Positions 43,154 to 52,375 of a stretch of DNA of 64,000 nucleotides are shown piece after piece. Numbering within the stretch: the first letter of the stretch is position 1; every line of letters starts with the position of its first letter. Under the pieces are notes generated by a model, which was not told the origin of the DNA, did no database searches, and worked only from the letters and a program-made list of their open reading frames with translations. Source of the DNA: CANLBN01 sp050298695 (GTDB lineage Bacteria; Pseudomonadota; Gammaproteobacteria; Pseudomonadales; Cellvibrionaceae); assembly GCA_050298695.1 (NCBI GenBank), contig JBNKUQ010000001.1, forward strand, positions 1 through 64,000, given 5' to 3'. The translations under genes were made by a program, and so were the position numbers.

Positions 43154-43966
43154 ATGTCGTCTTTCAATGCTATAACCATATTACAACTCTCCCGTTTAAT
43201 CGGTCTGCCTCACTCTCCAATTATTATTGATGTTCGCATTGATGCAGACGTGAATGATGATCCTTACTTAATCCCTACCTCTTTTCGCTGTACTCATACT
43301 GAAATAGAGACATTACTTCCTGAATTGATAGATAAATCGGTTGTGCTTGTCTGTCAAAAGGGCTTGAAATTGAGTCAGGGAGCCGCTGCTTTATTGCGTA
43401 CTCAAGGTATTAAAGCCGAGTATCTTGAAGGTGGTACTCTGGCTTGGCAGGCCGCACAGCAGCCAGTGTTAGCAATAGAGCGATTATCTGCTTTCAACCT
43501 GGAGCGCTTGAATCGCAGACAGAGCACCTTGTGGGTGACTAAACAGCGCCCGAAAGTTGACCGCGTCGCTTGTGCTTGGTTGATTCGGCGTTTTATTGAT
43601 CCACAAGCTAAGTTTTTATTTGTTGCTCGTTCAGAGGTATTGAGTGTAGCCGAAAAGTTTTCTGCAACGCCCTTTGATGTTGATGGTGGGCATTGGTCTC
43701 ATAGAAATGAGTTATGTACCTTCGATGTTATATTGGATGACTTACATTTAAATAGTATTGAGTTGAAACAATTGGCTGCTATCGTCCGTTCAGCAGATAC
43801 CGGACAACTTAATTTATCCGCAGAATCTTCGGGTCTATTGGCGATGTCCTTAGGCTTATCAAGGTTGTTTAGAGATGATCTGATGCAAATAGAGGCAGGT
43901 TTACTGTTTTATGATGCGCTTTATTGCTGGTTGCGTGATGCTCAAGATGAATCTCATGAGCATTAA
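43154..43966 (+). CDS. chrB: Rhodanese-ChrB fusion protein (chromate resistance)
   Basis: 270 residues. The N-terminal about 105 residues are a rhodanese domain with the active-site Cys in VVLVCQKGLKLSQGAA and the DVR motif in IIIDVRIDAD. The C-terminal domain is ChrB_C: TLWVTKQRPKVDRVACAWLIRRFIDP, ATPFDVDGGHWSHR and CTFDVILDD with conserved His, Glu and Asp residues. ChrB proteins accompany ChrA and act in chromate sensing or detoxification. The 15-base spacing to chrA and the same strand mean a two-gene operon ending at the terminator at 45.34 kb. Confidence 0.87.
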   Translation: MSSFNAITILQLSRLIGLPHSPIIIDVRIDADVNDDPYLIPTSFRCTHTEIETLLPELIDKSVVLVCQKGLKLSQGAAALLRTQGIKAEYLEGGTLAWQAAQQPVLAIERLSAFNLERLNRRQSTLWVTKQRPKVDRVACAWLIRRFIDPQAKFLFVARSEVLSVAEKFSATPFDVDGGHWSHRNELCTFDVILDDLHLNSIELKQLAAIVRSADTGQLNLSAESSGLLAMSLGLSRLFRDDLMQIEAGLLFYDALYCWLRDAQDESHEH

Positions 43967-43981
43967 GGGGGTTTTAATTGA

Positions 43982-45280
43982 ATGAAAATAATAATCTCAA
44001 AAGAAAGTAATGAGCCCACGCATCCATCTCTTGTAGAGTGTTTAAGCTTGTGGCTTAAAATAGGTTGTATTTCTTTCGGCGGACCTGCGGCCCAAATTGC
44101 ATTGATGTATCGCGAATTTGTCGAAGAAAAAAAATGGCTTAGTGAAAAACAATATTTGAGCGCCCTGAATTTTTGCATGCTATTGCCTGGCCCCGAAGCC
44201 ATGCAGCTAGCAACTTATGTCGGCTGGCGTTTACATGGCGTATTCGGTGGTTTAATGGCAGGTTTATTATTTATTTTGCCGGGTGCAATGATTATTTTAT
44301 GCCTTGCTATTAGCTATTCTATTTTTAGTTCACAGCCATTTATCAGCGCAATTTTTCTTGGTGTAAAAGCAGCGGTTGTTATTATTGTGATTGATGCACT
44401 GAGACGATTATTGAAACGCGCTTTGCGTGAGCCACAACACTGGGGCATTGCTTTGCTGGCTTTTATTGCCATTTTCTTTTTTGCATTGCCTTATCCTCTC
44501 ATTATTGTTATTGCTGCTGTATTTGGTTTTTTTATTTCTAACAAAACATCGCCAATAGAAAATTCTCCAAGTAATATTTGTTCGCCTTGGCGTAGCGTGT
44601 TAACGATGTTAGTCGGCGTACTTATTTGGGCTGCGCCCTTATTTTTACTCGTACAGGTATCGGCAGAGCCCATTCTTGCTGATATTAGTTTATTTTTTTC
44701 AAAATTAGCCGTGGTGACTTTTGGGGGGGCTTACTCCGTATTGTCTTATATGGGGCAAGATGTTGTAACCAATTACCAATGGCTTAACGCTAATGAAATG
44801 TTGGATGGTTTGGGTTTGGCTGAAACCACACCCGGGCCGCTTATTTTAGTGACAGAATTTGTGGGCTATTTATCGGCATATCATCAGGGTGGTTTAGTGC
44901 TTGGTCTCTTAGGGGCAATCGCTAGTCTTTGGGCAACCTTTGTTCCCTGTTTTATCTGGATTTTTGTAGGGGCACCTTATATTGACTGGATTGCTAGCCA
45001 GCCACGTTTACAGCAGGTGTTAGCTGGGATTACCGCAGCGGTCGTTGGCGTGATACTGAATTTATCAATTTGGTTTGCGTTACATGTTTTTTTTGCAGAT
45101 GTTAAATCTCAACAGATGGGTTGGTTGATACTGTGGCAGCCTCAATGGGCATCGATAGATTGGGCCGCTGTGTTTTTGGCGCTGATTGGTGCTGTATTAT
45201 TATTTGTGTTGCGGTGGAGTGTGTTAAAGGTGTTATTTTTATTAGGGCTGCTTGGTGTTGCATTCTTTTATTCGCTCTAA
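43982..45280 (+). CDS. chrA: Chromate efflux transporter ChrA
   Basis: 432 residues, long-chain (two-domain) CHR transporter. Two homologous halves of about five or six membrane helices each begin with the family motif. Half one has LKIGCISFGGPAAQIALMYREFVEEKKWLSEKQYL and LPGPEAMQLATYVGWR. Half two has KLAVVTFGGAYSVLSYMGQDVV and LGLAETTPGPLILVTEFVG. The first Gly-Gly-Pro and the PGP motifs are intact. It exports chromate in exchange for, or driven by, the proton-motive force. The ATG follows the chrB stop after 15 bases. Confidence 0.93.
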   Translation: MKIIISKESNEPTHPSLVECLSLWLKIGCISFGGPAAQIALMYREFVEEKKWLSEKQYLSALNFCMLLPGPEAMQLATYVGWRLHGVFGGLMAGLLFILPGAMIILCLAISYSIFSSQPFISAIFLGVKAAVVIIVIDALRRLLKRALREPQHWGIALLAFIAIFFFALPYPLIIVIAAVFGFFISNKTSPIENSPSNICSPWRSVLTMLVGVLIWAAPLFLLVQVSAEPILADISLFFSKLAVVTFGGAYSVLSYMGQDVVTNYQWLNANEMLDGLGLAETTPGPLILVTEFVGYLSAYHQGGLVLGLLGAIASLWATFVPCFIWIFVGAPYIDWIASQPRLQQVLAGITAAVVGVILNLSIWFALHVFFADVKSQQMGWLILWQPQWASIDWAAVFLALIGAVLLFVLRWSVLKVLFLLGLLGVAFFYSL

Positions 45281-45319
45281 AGAATACCTCTGCAATTATT
45301 TTGTCGAATTTCTTAAAAG

Positions 45320-45356
45320 AAAAAACCATAGTGTGTTCAACACACTATGGTTTTTT
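45320..45356. terminator. Strong bidirectional intrinsic terminator
   Basis: A 17-bp perfect stem (aaaaaaccatagtgtgt / acacactatggtttttt) with a 3-base loop. It has an A run before and a T run after, so it serves both chrA (plus) and ppa (minus). Confidence 0.93.
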
Positions 45357-45364
45357 AGGAAAAT

Positions 45365-45898
45365 TTATTTTTGTTGATTATACATTTCAACGGCTGCTAA
45401 CACTTCTTGTTTTGCGGCATTTTCATCTTCCCAGCCTTGAACTTTAACCCACTTGCCTTCTTCAAGGTCTTTGTAGTGTTCAAAGAAATGGGCAATACGC
45501 TTGAGTAATAACTCAGGTACATCTTCAAGCTTTTGAATTTTCTTATTCATCTGACTGATTTTTTCAGTGGGTACTGCCAATATTTTTGAGTCTTCACCAG
45601 ACTCATCTGTCATTTTTAACACGCCAACAGGACGACAGCGAACAACAGAGCCTGGAATAAGGCCAAAGCGGGTAATAACCATGACATCAGCAGGGTCACC
45701 ATCACCGCAAAGGGTGTTATTGATATATCCATAGTTACAAGGGTAATGCATCGCAGTACCTAAGATGCGGTCGACAAATAGAGCGCCACTCTCTTTATCG
45801 ACTTCGTATTTTACGGGTTCACCGTTTAGGGGAATTTCGATGATAACATTGATTTCGTCAGGCACGTTTTTACCTGCAGGAATATCGTTCAAGCTCAT
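45365..45898 (-). CDS. ppa: Soluble inorganic pyrophosphatase
   Basis: Hydrolyses pyrophosphate to phosphate with Mg2+. The Met at 45898 gives MSLNDIPAGKNVPDEINVIIEIP and 177 residues, the usual family I length; a Met at 45952 would add 18 unrelated residues. Signature: KYEVDKESGALFVDR, MHYPCNYGYI and DGDPADVMV (the metal-binding Asp cluster). It ends before the strong terminator shared with chrA. It lies divergent to the membrane-bound enzyme hppA, about 315 bp away. Confidence 0.96.
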   Translation of the reverse strand: MSLNDIPAGKNVPDEINVIIEIPLNGEPVKYEVDKESGALFVDRILGTAMHYPCNYGYINNTLCGDGDPADVMVITRFGLIPGSVVRCRPVGVLKMTDESGEDSKILAVPTEKISQMNKKIQKLEDVPELLLKRIAHFFEHYKDLEEGKWVKVQGWEDENAAKQEVLAAVEMYNQQK

Positions 45899-46013
45899 AA
45901 TAATTAACTTTGGTTGGATTGGAAGAAAAAACGTTTGGGCTAATTGAACCACAGTATATATCTATCTGGTCCGGTCAATCAGCGCTACGGCGCGGGATTC
46001 TAACATATTATTA

Positions 46014-46029
46014 TTCTAGAAACCGCAGT
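46014..46029. repeat. Half-end related to the 26.2-kb element
   Basis: ttctagaaaccgcagt matches the 5' end of the element at 26177 (ctagaaactgcagt) with one difference. No matching right end is obvious before hppA, so this is a remnant or a solo end. The rest of the ppa-hppA gap shows nothing else clear. Confidence 0.5.
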
Positions 46030-46212
46030 CTAAAGCCTTATTGATAGTTCATTTCATATTGCCCAAGGCCCGTGGTTGCTGTAAGTTGATCCCTCGCATA
46101 GAATGAAGCAGCATTCCGCTATTTGTAGCTGATGCTCGCTTATCATGTTGTGGTCGCGGTATAACATCCCAGATTCATTGGGCCTTAGAATAAAAATAAA
46201 TCAGAGGTTGTT

Positions 46213-48216
46213 ATGGATTCATTATTATTACCACCGATTCTCGGTGTTGTTGGTCTTGTTGTTGCGTTAATTATTTATCAAATGGTCATCAGGTTTTCTC
46301 CTGGTGAGGGAACAGTCGCAGAAATAGCCGATGCTATCCATGAAGGCGCTATGGTTTTTATGCGCCGTGAATACAGCGTTTTAGCGGTGTTTGCTGGATT
46401 AATTACCATACTCCTGTTTATTGGTTTTGATTCTTGGCATGCCCCCGTTGCTTTTGTTTCTGGTGCACTCTGTTCTTCTATTGCTGGGTATATCGGTATG
46501 TATACCGCCACTAAAGCGAATGTTCGCACTACGGTTGCGGCCGTCGAAAAAGGGGCTGCCAGCGCATTAACTGTCGCTTTTTATGGTGGCTCTATTATGG
46601 GGCTTGCCGTTGCCTCAATGGGCTTGCTGGGCTTGGGTCTGCTGTATTACTTTTTTGGTGCCAATAATGAGCATGTTGAAGCCATACACGGATTTGGTAT
46701 GGGTGCCTCAGTGGTGGCGCTTTTCTCCCGTGTGGGCGGTGGTATTTTTACCAAGAGCGCAGATGTTGGCGCTGACTTAGTTGGAAAGTTGGAAGCAGGT
46801 ATCCCCGAAGATGATCCTCGCAACCCAGGTGTAATCGCTGATAACGTGGGGGACAATGTTGGTGATGTGGCGGGTATGGGTTCGGATATTTTTGAGTCTT
46901 ATTGTGGCTCAATGATTGCCACTATTGCGATAGCATCGGCCATTACTCTCGATGCATTAGGTGCTCAAAAGTCTCTAATGGTGGCTCCCTTAGCATTAGC
47001 TTCTACGGGTTTACTCTGTTCAATTTTAGGAATTGTTTTTGTTCGTCTATTCTCCGCTAAAAAACCGGATGTGGCTTTACGTATGGGAACGATTGGTGCC
47101 ACCATTGTTTTTATTCTTGCCGCGTGGTTTGTACTATCGTGCTTAAATATTGCAAGTGCCGTTTGGTGGTGTGTTATTTCCGGTGCAATTGGCGGCATTC
47201 TGATTGGCTTGGTGACTGAGTATTACACCGGAGGTAAGCCAGTGCGGGATATTGCCAAGTCCGGCGAGACCGGTTCGGCTACGGTGATGATTGCAGGCTT
47301 GGCTGTCGGAATGGAGTCTGTTGTTATTCCTGTACTGGTCATTGCCGCGATTATTTTTATTACTTACACGCTCGGTGTTGGAGTTTATGGCGTGGGTATT
47401 GCCGCTGTTGGTATGCTATCCACGGTGGGCATTACTATGGCTATCGATGCTTATGGTCCGATCGCAGACAATGCGGGTGGTATTGCCGAAATGGCAGGGT
47501 TGGGCGAGGATGTCCGCGAAATTACCGATGGCTTGGATGAGGTGGGTAATACCACGGCGGCAATTGGCAAAGGCTTTGCCATTGGTGCGGCGGGTTTAGC
47601 TGCATTGGCGATCATCGCTGCTTATATCGAGACGGTTTCCAATAATAGTGGCCGTGCTCTAAGCTTGGATATTAGCAATCCTTTAGTGTTGATGGGAATG
47701 TTTATGGGGGGGATTTTTCCTTTCCTTGTGAGTGCTATTACGATGCGTGCTGTCGGTGATGCCGCCTTTGATATGATCAAGGAAATTCGTCGGCAATTTA
47801 AAGAGATCCCTGGTCTTATGGAAGGGACGGCAAAACCCGATAGTGCCCGTTGTGTCGATATCGCCACGCAAGCGGCACTGAAAAAAATGGTCTTACCGGG
47901 TGTGCTAGCAGTCGTTTCTCCCGTGCTAGTTGGCTTTGCATTTGGTCCAGAAGCACTAGGAGGATTATTGGGTGGAGCCTTGATTAGCTGTGTGCTAATG
48001 GCCTTGATGATGGCCAATGCCGGAGGTGCTTGGGACAATGCGAAAAAGCATGTTGAAAAAGGCAATTTTGGCGGCAAGGGCTCAGAAGTGCATAAAGCGA
48101 CTGTTGTTGGTGATACCGTTGGTGATCCGTTTAAAGATACCTCCGGCCCTTCCATGAATATTCTTATCAATGTAATGGCGATAGTGAGTTTAGTTATTGC
48201 GCCTTTGCTTGGATAG
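46213..48216 (+). CDS. hppA: Membrane-bound proton/sodium-translocating pyrophosphatase, K+-dependent type
   Basis: 667 residues with about 16 membrane helices. Hydrolyses PPi and pumps ions. Active-site blocks are GGIFTKSADVGADLVGKLEAGIPEDDPRNP, then VIADNVGDNVGDVAGMGSD, and near the C-terminus the VGDTVGDPFKDTSGPS block. The GNTTAAIGKGFAIG segment carries Ala where K+-independent enzymes have Lys, which indicates the K+-dependent class. Whether H+ or Na+ is pumped cannot be read reliably by eye. The gene ends at a terminator at 48.26 kb and faces ppa divergently. Confidence 0.95.
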   Translation: MDSLLLPPILGVVGLVVALIIYQMVIRFSPGEGTVAEIADAIHEGAMVFMRREYSVLAVFAGLITILLFIGFDSWHAPVAFVSGALCSSIAGYIGMYTATKANVRTTVAAVEKGAASALTVAFYGGSIMGLAVASMGLLGLGLLYYFFGANNEHVEAIHGFGMGASVVALFSRVGGGIFTKSADVGADLVGKLEAGIPEDDPRNPGVIADNVGDNVGDVAGMGSDIFESYCGSMIATIAIASAITLDALGAQKSLMVAPLALASTGLLCSILGIVFVRLFSAKKPDVALRMGTIGATIVFILAAWFVLSCLNIASAVWWCVISGAIGGILIGLVTEYYTGGKPVRDIAKSGETGSATVMIAGLAVGMESVVIPVLVIAAIIFITYTLGVGVYGVGIAAVGMLSTVGITMAIDAYGPIADNAGGIAEMAGLGEDVREITDGLDEVGNTTAAIGKGFAIGAAGLAALAIIAAYIETVSNNSGRALSLDISNPLVLMGMFMGGIFPFLVSAITMRAVGDAAFDMIKEIRRQFKEIPGLMEGTAKPDSARCVDIATQAALKKMVLPGVLAVVSPVLVGFAFGPEALGGLLGGALISCVLMALMMANAGGAWDNAKKHVEKGNFGGKGSEVHKATVVGDTVGDPFKDTSGPSMNILINVMAIVSLVIAPLLG

Positions 48217-48249
48217 ATAGCCTTTAGCCTTGTCTCTACTTTTATTTAC

Positions 48250-48274
48250 AAAAACCTGCGCATAGCAGGTTTTT
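48250..48274. terminator. Intrinsic terminator after hppA
   Basis: The perfect 10-bp stem aaaaacctgc / gcaggttttt with loop gcata is followed by further T residues. It overlaps the region just beyond the HD-GYP stop, so it probably serves both converging genes. Confidence 0.9.
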
Positions 48275-49615
48275 TTATGAGGCGAGTTTTTTCCAGTAGC
48301 TTTGTAGCGTTTTACTTTCGAGTGGGCGCGGTGTTTTGGAGAAGGTATCGATAGTTCGTTGTAAATGTTTGCTAGGGGGATTGTTGGGATTTTTATTAAT
48401 GAAAACACCAGCAGCTTTTTGATAGGATTGTAGCTGGAAAATAATCTCTCCCTGAATAAGACGGGTATCTTCTACTTCAGAATAAAGGGCTTGGTGCTTT
48501 TCATCTCTTTCCAACTGTTCCAGCCAATCAATATTGTCATGCCCTAACCCTGCACTATTGATAATATTGAAAATATTAACCGCTATCTTTTGCACCGAAA
48601 AAAGCTTTTCATTTTTATGTTGATAACCGATAGCTTCATTCGCGGATTGTATAGATTTTACAATGGTTTCAATGTAGTTTTGTTGCTCTTCTACATGTTG
48701 GATCAATTCTCTAATAATATTGGTGTCAGACGTTTCTTTTTCTGATGGTGGTGTACTTTTTAATAGCCGAAAAATCGTAGAAACAATACTCGATGGGTAC
48801 GAGTGCATATTGATTTGTAACAGTGGAATAATGCCGTTTGGACTGCGTTTTAACGGTTTAAACTTCTTTTGAAAAATAACGATAACATTATCCAATAAGC
48901 TAATGAGCTGTCCCATGCTGCCCAGTTTTTCTTCTGTCTTGGCTCGCGGATATCCCGACCCGTCTAAATTTTCATGGTGCTCTAGTACGGCAACTGCACT
49001 GGCTTTTGGAAAATTAGGAATCGCTTTTAAAATTTCATAGGCAATAATGGGGTGGGATTGTACATTTCGCCACTCTTCGGGAGTCAGAGCTTCTTTTTTT
49101 AATAAAATATCTCTACTAATGTGTAGGAAACCAATGTCATGAACAATGGCTGCTAAAAATTTTTCTCCGATTAGTGACTCTGTATCACCATCAAGTATTC
49201 CTGCTAGGCAAGCTAAGTATCCCGATAGTATTGATTGTTTAAATACTTCACTTAATTCCATATCTAATACCGTTAATTTTTGTAGTAGTAGAGGGAAATC
49301 TTTTAGGCGTGAACAGCATTTTTCTAAAATACTACGGTTATCAATTTTGTTATTTAAATTATTTAGGTAACTATTTTCTTGAATTAGCTGACTGATTTTG
49401 TCAAGAATATCTTTTGCTTGAAGTTGGTCTGCAATAGCAATGGAGTTTTCAAGGGGTTTAAGCAATTTAAACTTAAGAATACTTTGGCAAGTCTTTTGAT
49501 TTAGCTCGACGCCTGACTTTGCCAGAAGAACACCTTTCTCGCTGAATATATCTTCAGATGCAACAATGGTGGTTTTTTTCTGCAAATTGGTTATATGGCT
49601 AGCGTAGGCACTCAT
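48275..49615 (-). CDS. HD-GYP domain protein (putative c-di-GMP phosphodiesterase)
   Basis: 446 residues, no membrane segment. The N-terminal about 130 residues are polar and helical. The HD-GYP core has FLAAIVHDIGFLHISRDILLKK (HD), EWRNVQSHPIIAYEILK, VAVLEHHENLDGSGYP (the GYP motif) and LISLLDNVIVIFQKK. Residues 255-446 are a helical extension with a coiled-coil part (HVEEQQNYIETIVKSIQSAN). HD-GYP proteins hydrolyse c-di-GMP to pGpG or GMP. Here the HD, HHENLDGSGYP and downstream Asp residues are kept, so activity is plausible. Confidence 0.87.
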   Translation of the reverse strand: MSAYASHITNLQKKTTIVASEDIFSEKGVLLAKSGVELNQKTCQSILKFKLLKPLENSIAIADQLQAKDILDKISQLIQENSYLNNLNNKIDNRSILEKCCSRLKDFPLLLQKLTVLDMELSEVFKQSILSGYLACLAGILDGDTESLIGEKFLAAIVHDIGFLHISRDILLKKEALTPEEWRNVQSHPIIAYEILKAIPNFPKASAVAVLEHHENLDGSGYPRAKTEEKLGSMGQLISLLDNVIVIFQKKFKPLKRSPNGIIPLLQINMHSYPSSIVSTIFRLLKSTPPSEKETSDTNIIRELIQHVEEQQNYIETIVKSIQSANEAIGYQHKNEKLFSVQKIAVNIFNIINSAGLGHDNIDWLEQLERDEKHQALYSEVEDTRLIQGEIIFQLQSYQKAAGVFINKNPNNPPSKHLQRTIDTFSKTPRPLESKTLQSYWKKLAS

Positions 49616-49900
49616 AAACAGTTTCTAAAGTAAAGATAGTAAATAGAATAGCTAAAAATAAAAATTTTATAAAAAATAAAGGCTAATTATTTTTTGATAT
49701 GAAAGAAGTTTTTAATGTTGAAAACTTCTTTCACATGTTTGTGGGGTTTGATAAGGGGTAAAAGCGAGAGAATATAAATCTGAATTTAATAGATAATTAA
49801 TCTAACGGATATATCAATCTTTCTTACACTGAATAATTAGTGGTCAGCAAAAGGTATGTTTCTAGCCTTTTTCTTTTATTTGCAGTATTGGAGAAAATTG

Positions 49901-52306
49901 ATGATGAATAAGCTCGTTAAGTGGTGTTGTTTGCTCGCAATGGTTGTATTGCAGGCATGTAGTAGTGGCTCTAGTAGCTCCAGTGATTCGGATACCGATA
50001 GTGATGTCGTTACCGGATCGAATGAAAGTTTGAAGTTGCCAGCCCAGCTTGAAGTGGTGACCAGTAACAGTGGTGATAGCGAACGCTTAGCACCTCTTCC
50101 TCGTGCGTTATCTCGTGGTTTAGCTTATCGTTTTGATGATCCAGAAACCGACTATACGAGTGATGAACAAAACTTTCATATTTGGAACGAGGCCCTTGAA
50201 CCTATCGAGCTCGTTAACAGTATTCTTTGCTTTACCGAACAATTTAGAGCAAATGAGTTTGTTAATGCAGGACCTTATGTTGTATTGGCAAATGATTCTC
50301 GTTGCTTCAATGAAGGCGGCAATAACGATAGTAGTGGTTCGGGTGGTCAGTCGGAAGGGGCTTCAAATGCTGTCTCGTATATGGAAGTCGTGGTGAATGC
50401 TGTGCGCGAAACGGAGACATCACCATTGGTTGTTTCTGTATGGATGCCCGATGCAGGTGAAGGCGATGATGAAGAGCAGGCCATCAAATTTAAAGCTGTT
50501 ATTCGCGAAGGTGCCAGTGAGACCAATCCTTTTGGCCGTTTTACCTTTAACTTTGATTTTTACGATAATTTTGATGATAACAACCAGATGGGGGGGGGTG
50601 AAGTACGCACCGTAGACGTTCTGGATGGTTTTATTGGTTTTACTCTTTTCGAAAGCTCAGAGCGTGACTCAGAAACCTTTACGCAACGCGCCAGTGTGGT
50701 AATGAGCGATGATAAAACCACAGGTGTTGCGGTTACCGCCATGGATAGGGGGGCTTTTGGTGGCGGTGCTTATGCACTTTCCTATAACGCCAATAATGTC
50801 TTGATTCAAAACGACACTTCTATCGAAGATTTGCCCTATAAAGAGGGTGATAACTCAGGTACTTGTTTAAGTCGAACCAGTTTCAACGAAGCGGTTTGGC
50901 GCTACGACCTCTATGATGTGGATACTGGTGAGCGAGTTTCCATTAACTCTGGTTTACCCTTTAAGTATGACAGCGATGATGACAGTCAACCCGACTCCTA
51001 TGGTTACATTGGCTATCACGGTTTATGGACAGAAGAAGAGGGCGCCTTGAGCAGTGGCGATACTATTGTCGTTAATCAGGACGGTACGGATGTCAACTAC
51101 AGTATTGTTACCGCCCCAGGTCGGCTGATTAAAAACACCGTTGACTCTATCGCGTTGACGAATGCTCGTGGCATTACTTTTTATTTGTGGGATGGCTCCG
51201 CATTTGAAAATGGCTACGATCAATGGGTGGTAAATTATATGACGGTTAACGACGATGCTGTGGGAGCTGATGGTTTTTATCGCGTTGGCGGCCAGGCATG
51301 GGGAGAAAATGGTCCTGAATTGACTTCCATTTCTCCCAGTCTCATTACATTAGATGCAAATGAAGTGTTGAATATGTTTTCCCAGCAGTTGGGGGGTAAC
51401 GTTCAATACTTGCAAGGTGATGATGCCATTACTTTCTTCGCACAAGAGTTTGTCAATGGTAGTGAAACCGGTAGTGGCGAATTGCTTGAATCGGGTCCTG
51501 CCACTCTAGTGTGTTATGAGCGCTGCCCTATCGGTACGCTAAGCGCTGATGATCTTAATGCCTTCGAAGGGGCCGGCAGTCCCTACTCAACCAATGCGAC
51601 TAACTTGGGCGAAGGTATGCAGTTCACGTTTGCAAACTCTGGTAGTAATGCATTAACGCTAGTACGTGCGAGTAATTCAGAGCCTGTGAAATACGCTGAT
51701 GGCCTAAGCACTACTCAACTAGAAGAGTTAAATTCTCCTCATAGTTGGGGGCTTATGTCAGGTGCAATGGTCACCACAGATGTTGCTGCGACCTTAACCA
51801 ACCCATGGGACGTGTATAACCCAGAAGTTGTTACCACGTTTTACACTTGGGAAACGGGTTTGAATCATTGGAACCAGCTATCGGTTGCTTTAAGTGAAAG
51901 TGACGAGATAGTGACCTTTGAAAAACCGCTGGAATTTACCTATCAACACCTTGATGCGAATGATCGCAGTGGCGATGCGGGTGAGTTTGATGGACAAACC
52001 TACCTGATTCACTATGGCGGTAATGGCGACCTTGGTGGTATTCCCTTTGCCAATGTAGGGGGCGACCGTTGGTATCCGCGATTCAATATTGACGATGGCG
52101 TTTCAATGGGACCCGGCGGTGCTTACGTCATCAAAGCTCGTGAGATCGAGCAGAAAATGGCAGAGGCCGCTGGCCAGTGTTCATCGTTGGTGTTAAATGA
52201 TCCCGCAGCAGCGGTGCCTACGGCGACAGTTGGCTCAGCGGATATCGGCGATATGCCGGTAGTAACTGATGATCCAGCGGTGATTGATGGGGTGATTCAA
52301 GAGTAA
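49901..52306 (+). CDS. Large orphan lipoprotein, about 801 residues
   Basis: The ATG at 49901 (GGAG seven bases upstream) gives MMNKLVKWCCLLAMVVLQACSSGS with an LQAC lipobox and a Ser/Asp-rich linker. The mature part is acidic and beta-rich. One segment, AVSYMEVVVNAVRETETSPLVVSVWMPDA, precedes a Gly-Gly-Gly stretch. YKEGDNSGTCLSRTSFNEAVWRYDLYD and NTVDSIALTNARGITFYLWDG are typical of its look. Cys residues form a few pairs. I do not recognise the family. It is probably an outer-membrane or surface lipoprotein. A strong terminator follows. Confidence 0.75.
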   Translation: MMNKLVKWCCLLAMVVLQACSSGSSSSSDSDTDSDVVTGSNESLKLPAQLEVVTSNSGDSERLAPLPRALSRGLAYRFDDPETDYTSDEQNFHIWNEALEPIELVNSILCFTEQFRANEFVNAGPYVVLANDSRCFNEGGNNDSSGSGGQSEGASNAVSYMEVVVNAVRETETSPLVVSVWMPDAGEGDDEEQAIKFKAVIREGASETNPFGRFTFNFDFYDNFDDNNQMGGGEVRTVDVLDGFIGFTLFESSERDSETFTQRASVVMSDDKTTGVAVTAMDRGAFGGGAYALSYNANNVLIQNDTSIEDLPYKEGDNSGTCLSRTSFNEAVWRYDLYDVDTGERVSINSGLPFKYDSDDDSQPDSYGYIGYHGLWTEEEGALSSGDTIVVNQDGTDVNYSIVTAPGRLIKNTVDSIALTNARGITFYLWDGSAFENGYDQWVVNYMTVNDDAVGADGFYRVGGQAWGENGPELTSISPSLITLDANEVLNMFSQQLGGNVQYLQGDDAITFFAQEFVNGSETGSGELLESGPATLVCYERCPIGTLSADDLNAFEGAGSPYSTNATNLGEGMQFTFANSGSNALTLVRASNSEPVKYADGLSTTQLEELNSPHSWGLMSGAMVTTDVAATLTNPWDVYNPEVVTTFYTWETGLNHWNQLSVALSESDEIVTFEKPLEFTYQHLDANDRSGDAGEFDGQTYLIHYGGNGDLGGIPFANVGGDRWYPRFNIDDGVSMGPGGAYVIKAREIEQKMAEAAGQCSSLVLNDPAAAVPTATVGSADIGDMPVVTDDPAVIDGVIQE

Positions 52307-52330
52307 TCAGTATTTGTATATTCTGAATTG

Positions 52331-52358
52331 AAAAGGGCAGCTCTTCCGCTGCCCTTTT
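52331..52358. terminator. Bidirectional intrinsic terminator
   Basis: The 11-bp perfect stem aaaagggcagc / gctgccctttt with a 6-base loop and a T run lies between the converging lipoprotein and pfp genes. Confidence 0.93.
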
Positions 52359-52375
52359 TTGTTTAGAGAGGCTTC

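Noticed and set aside
47622..48170. A 182-residue minus-strand frame in hppA
   Set aside because: Antisense to a well-supported membrane pyrophosphatase; no motif.
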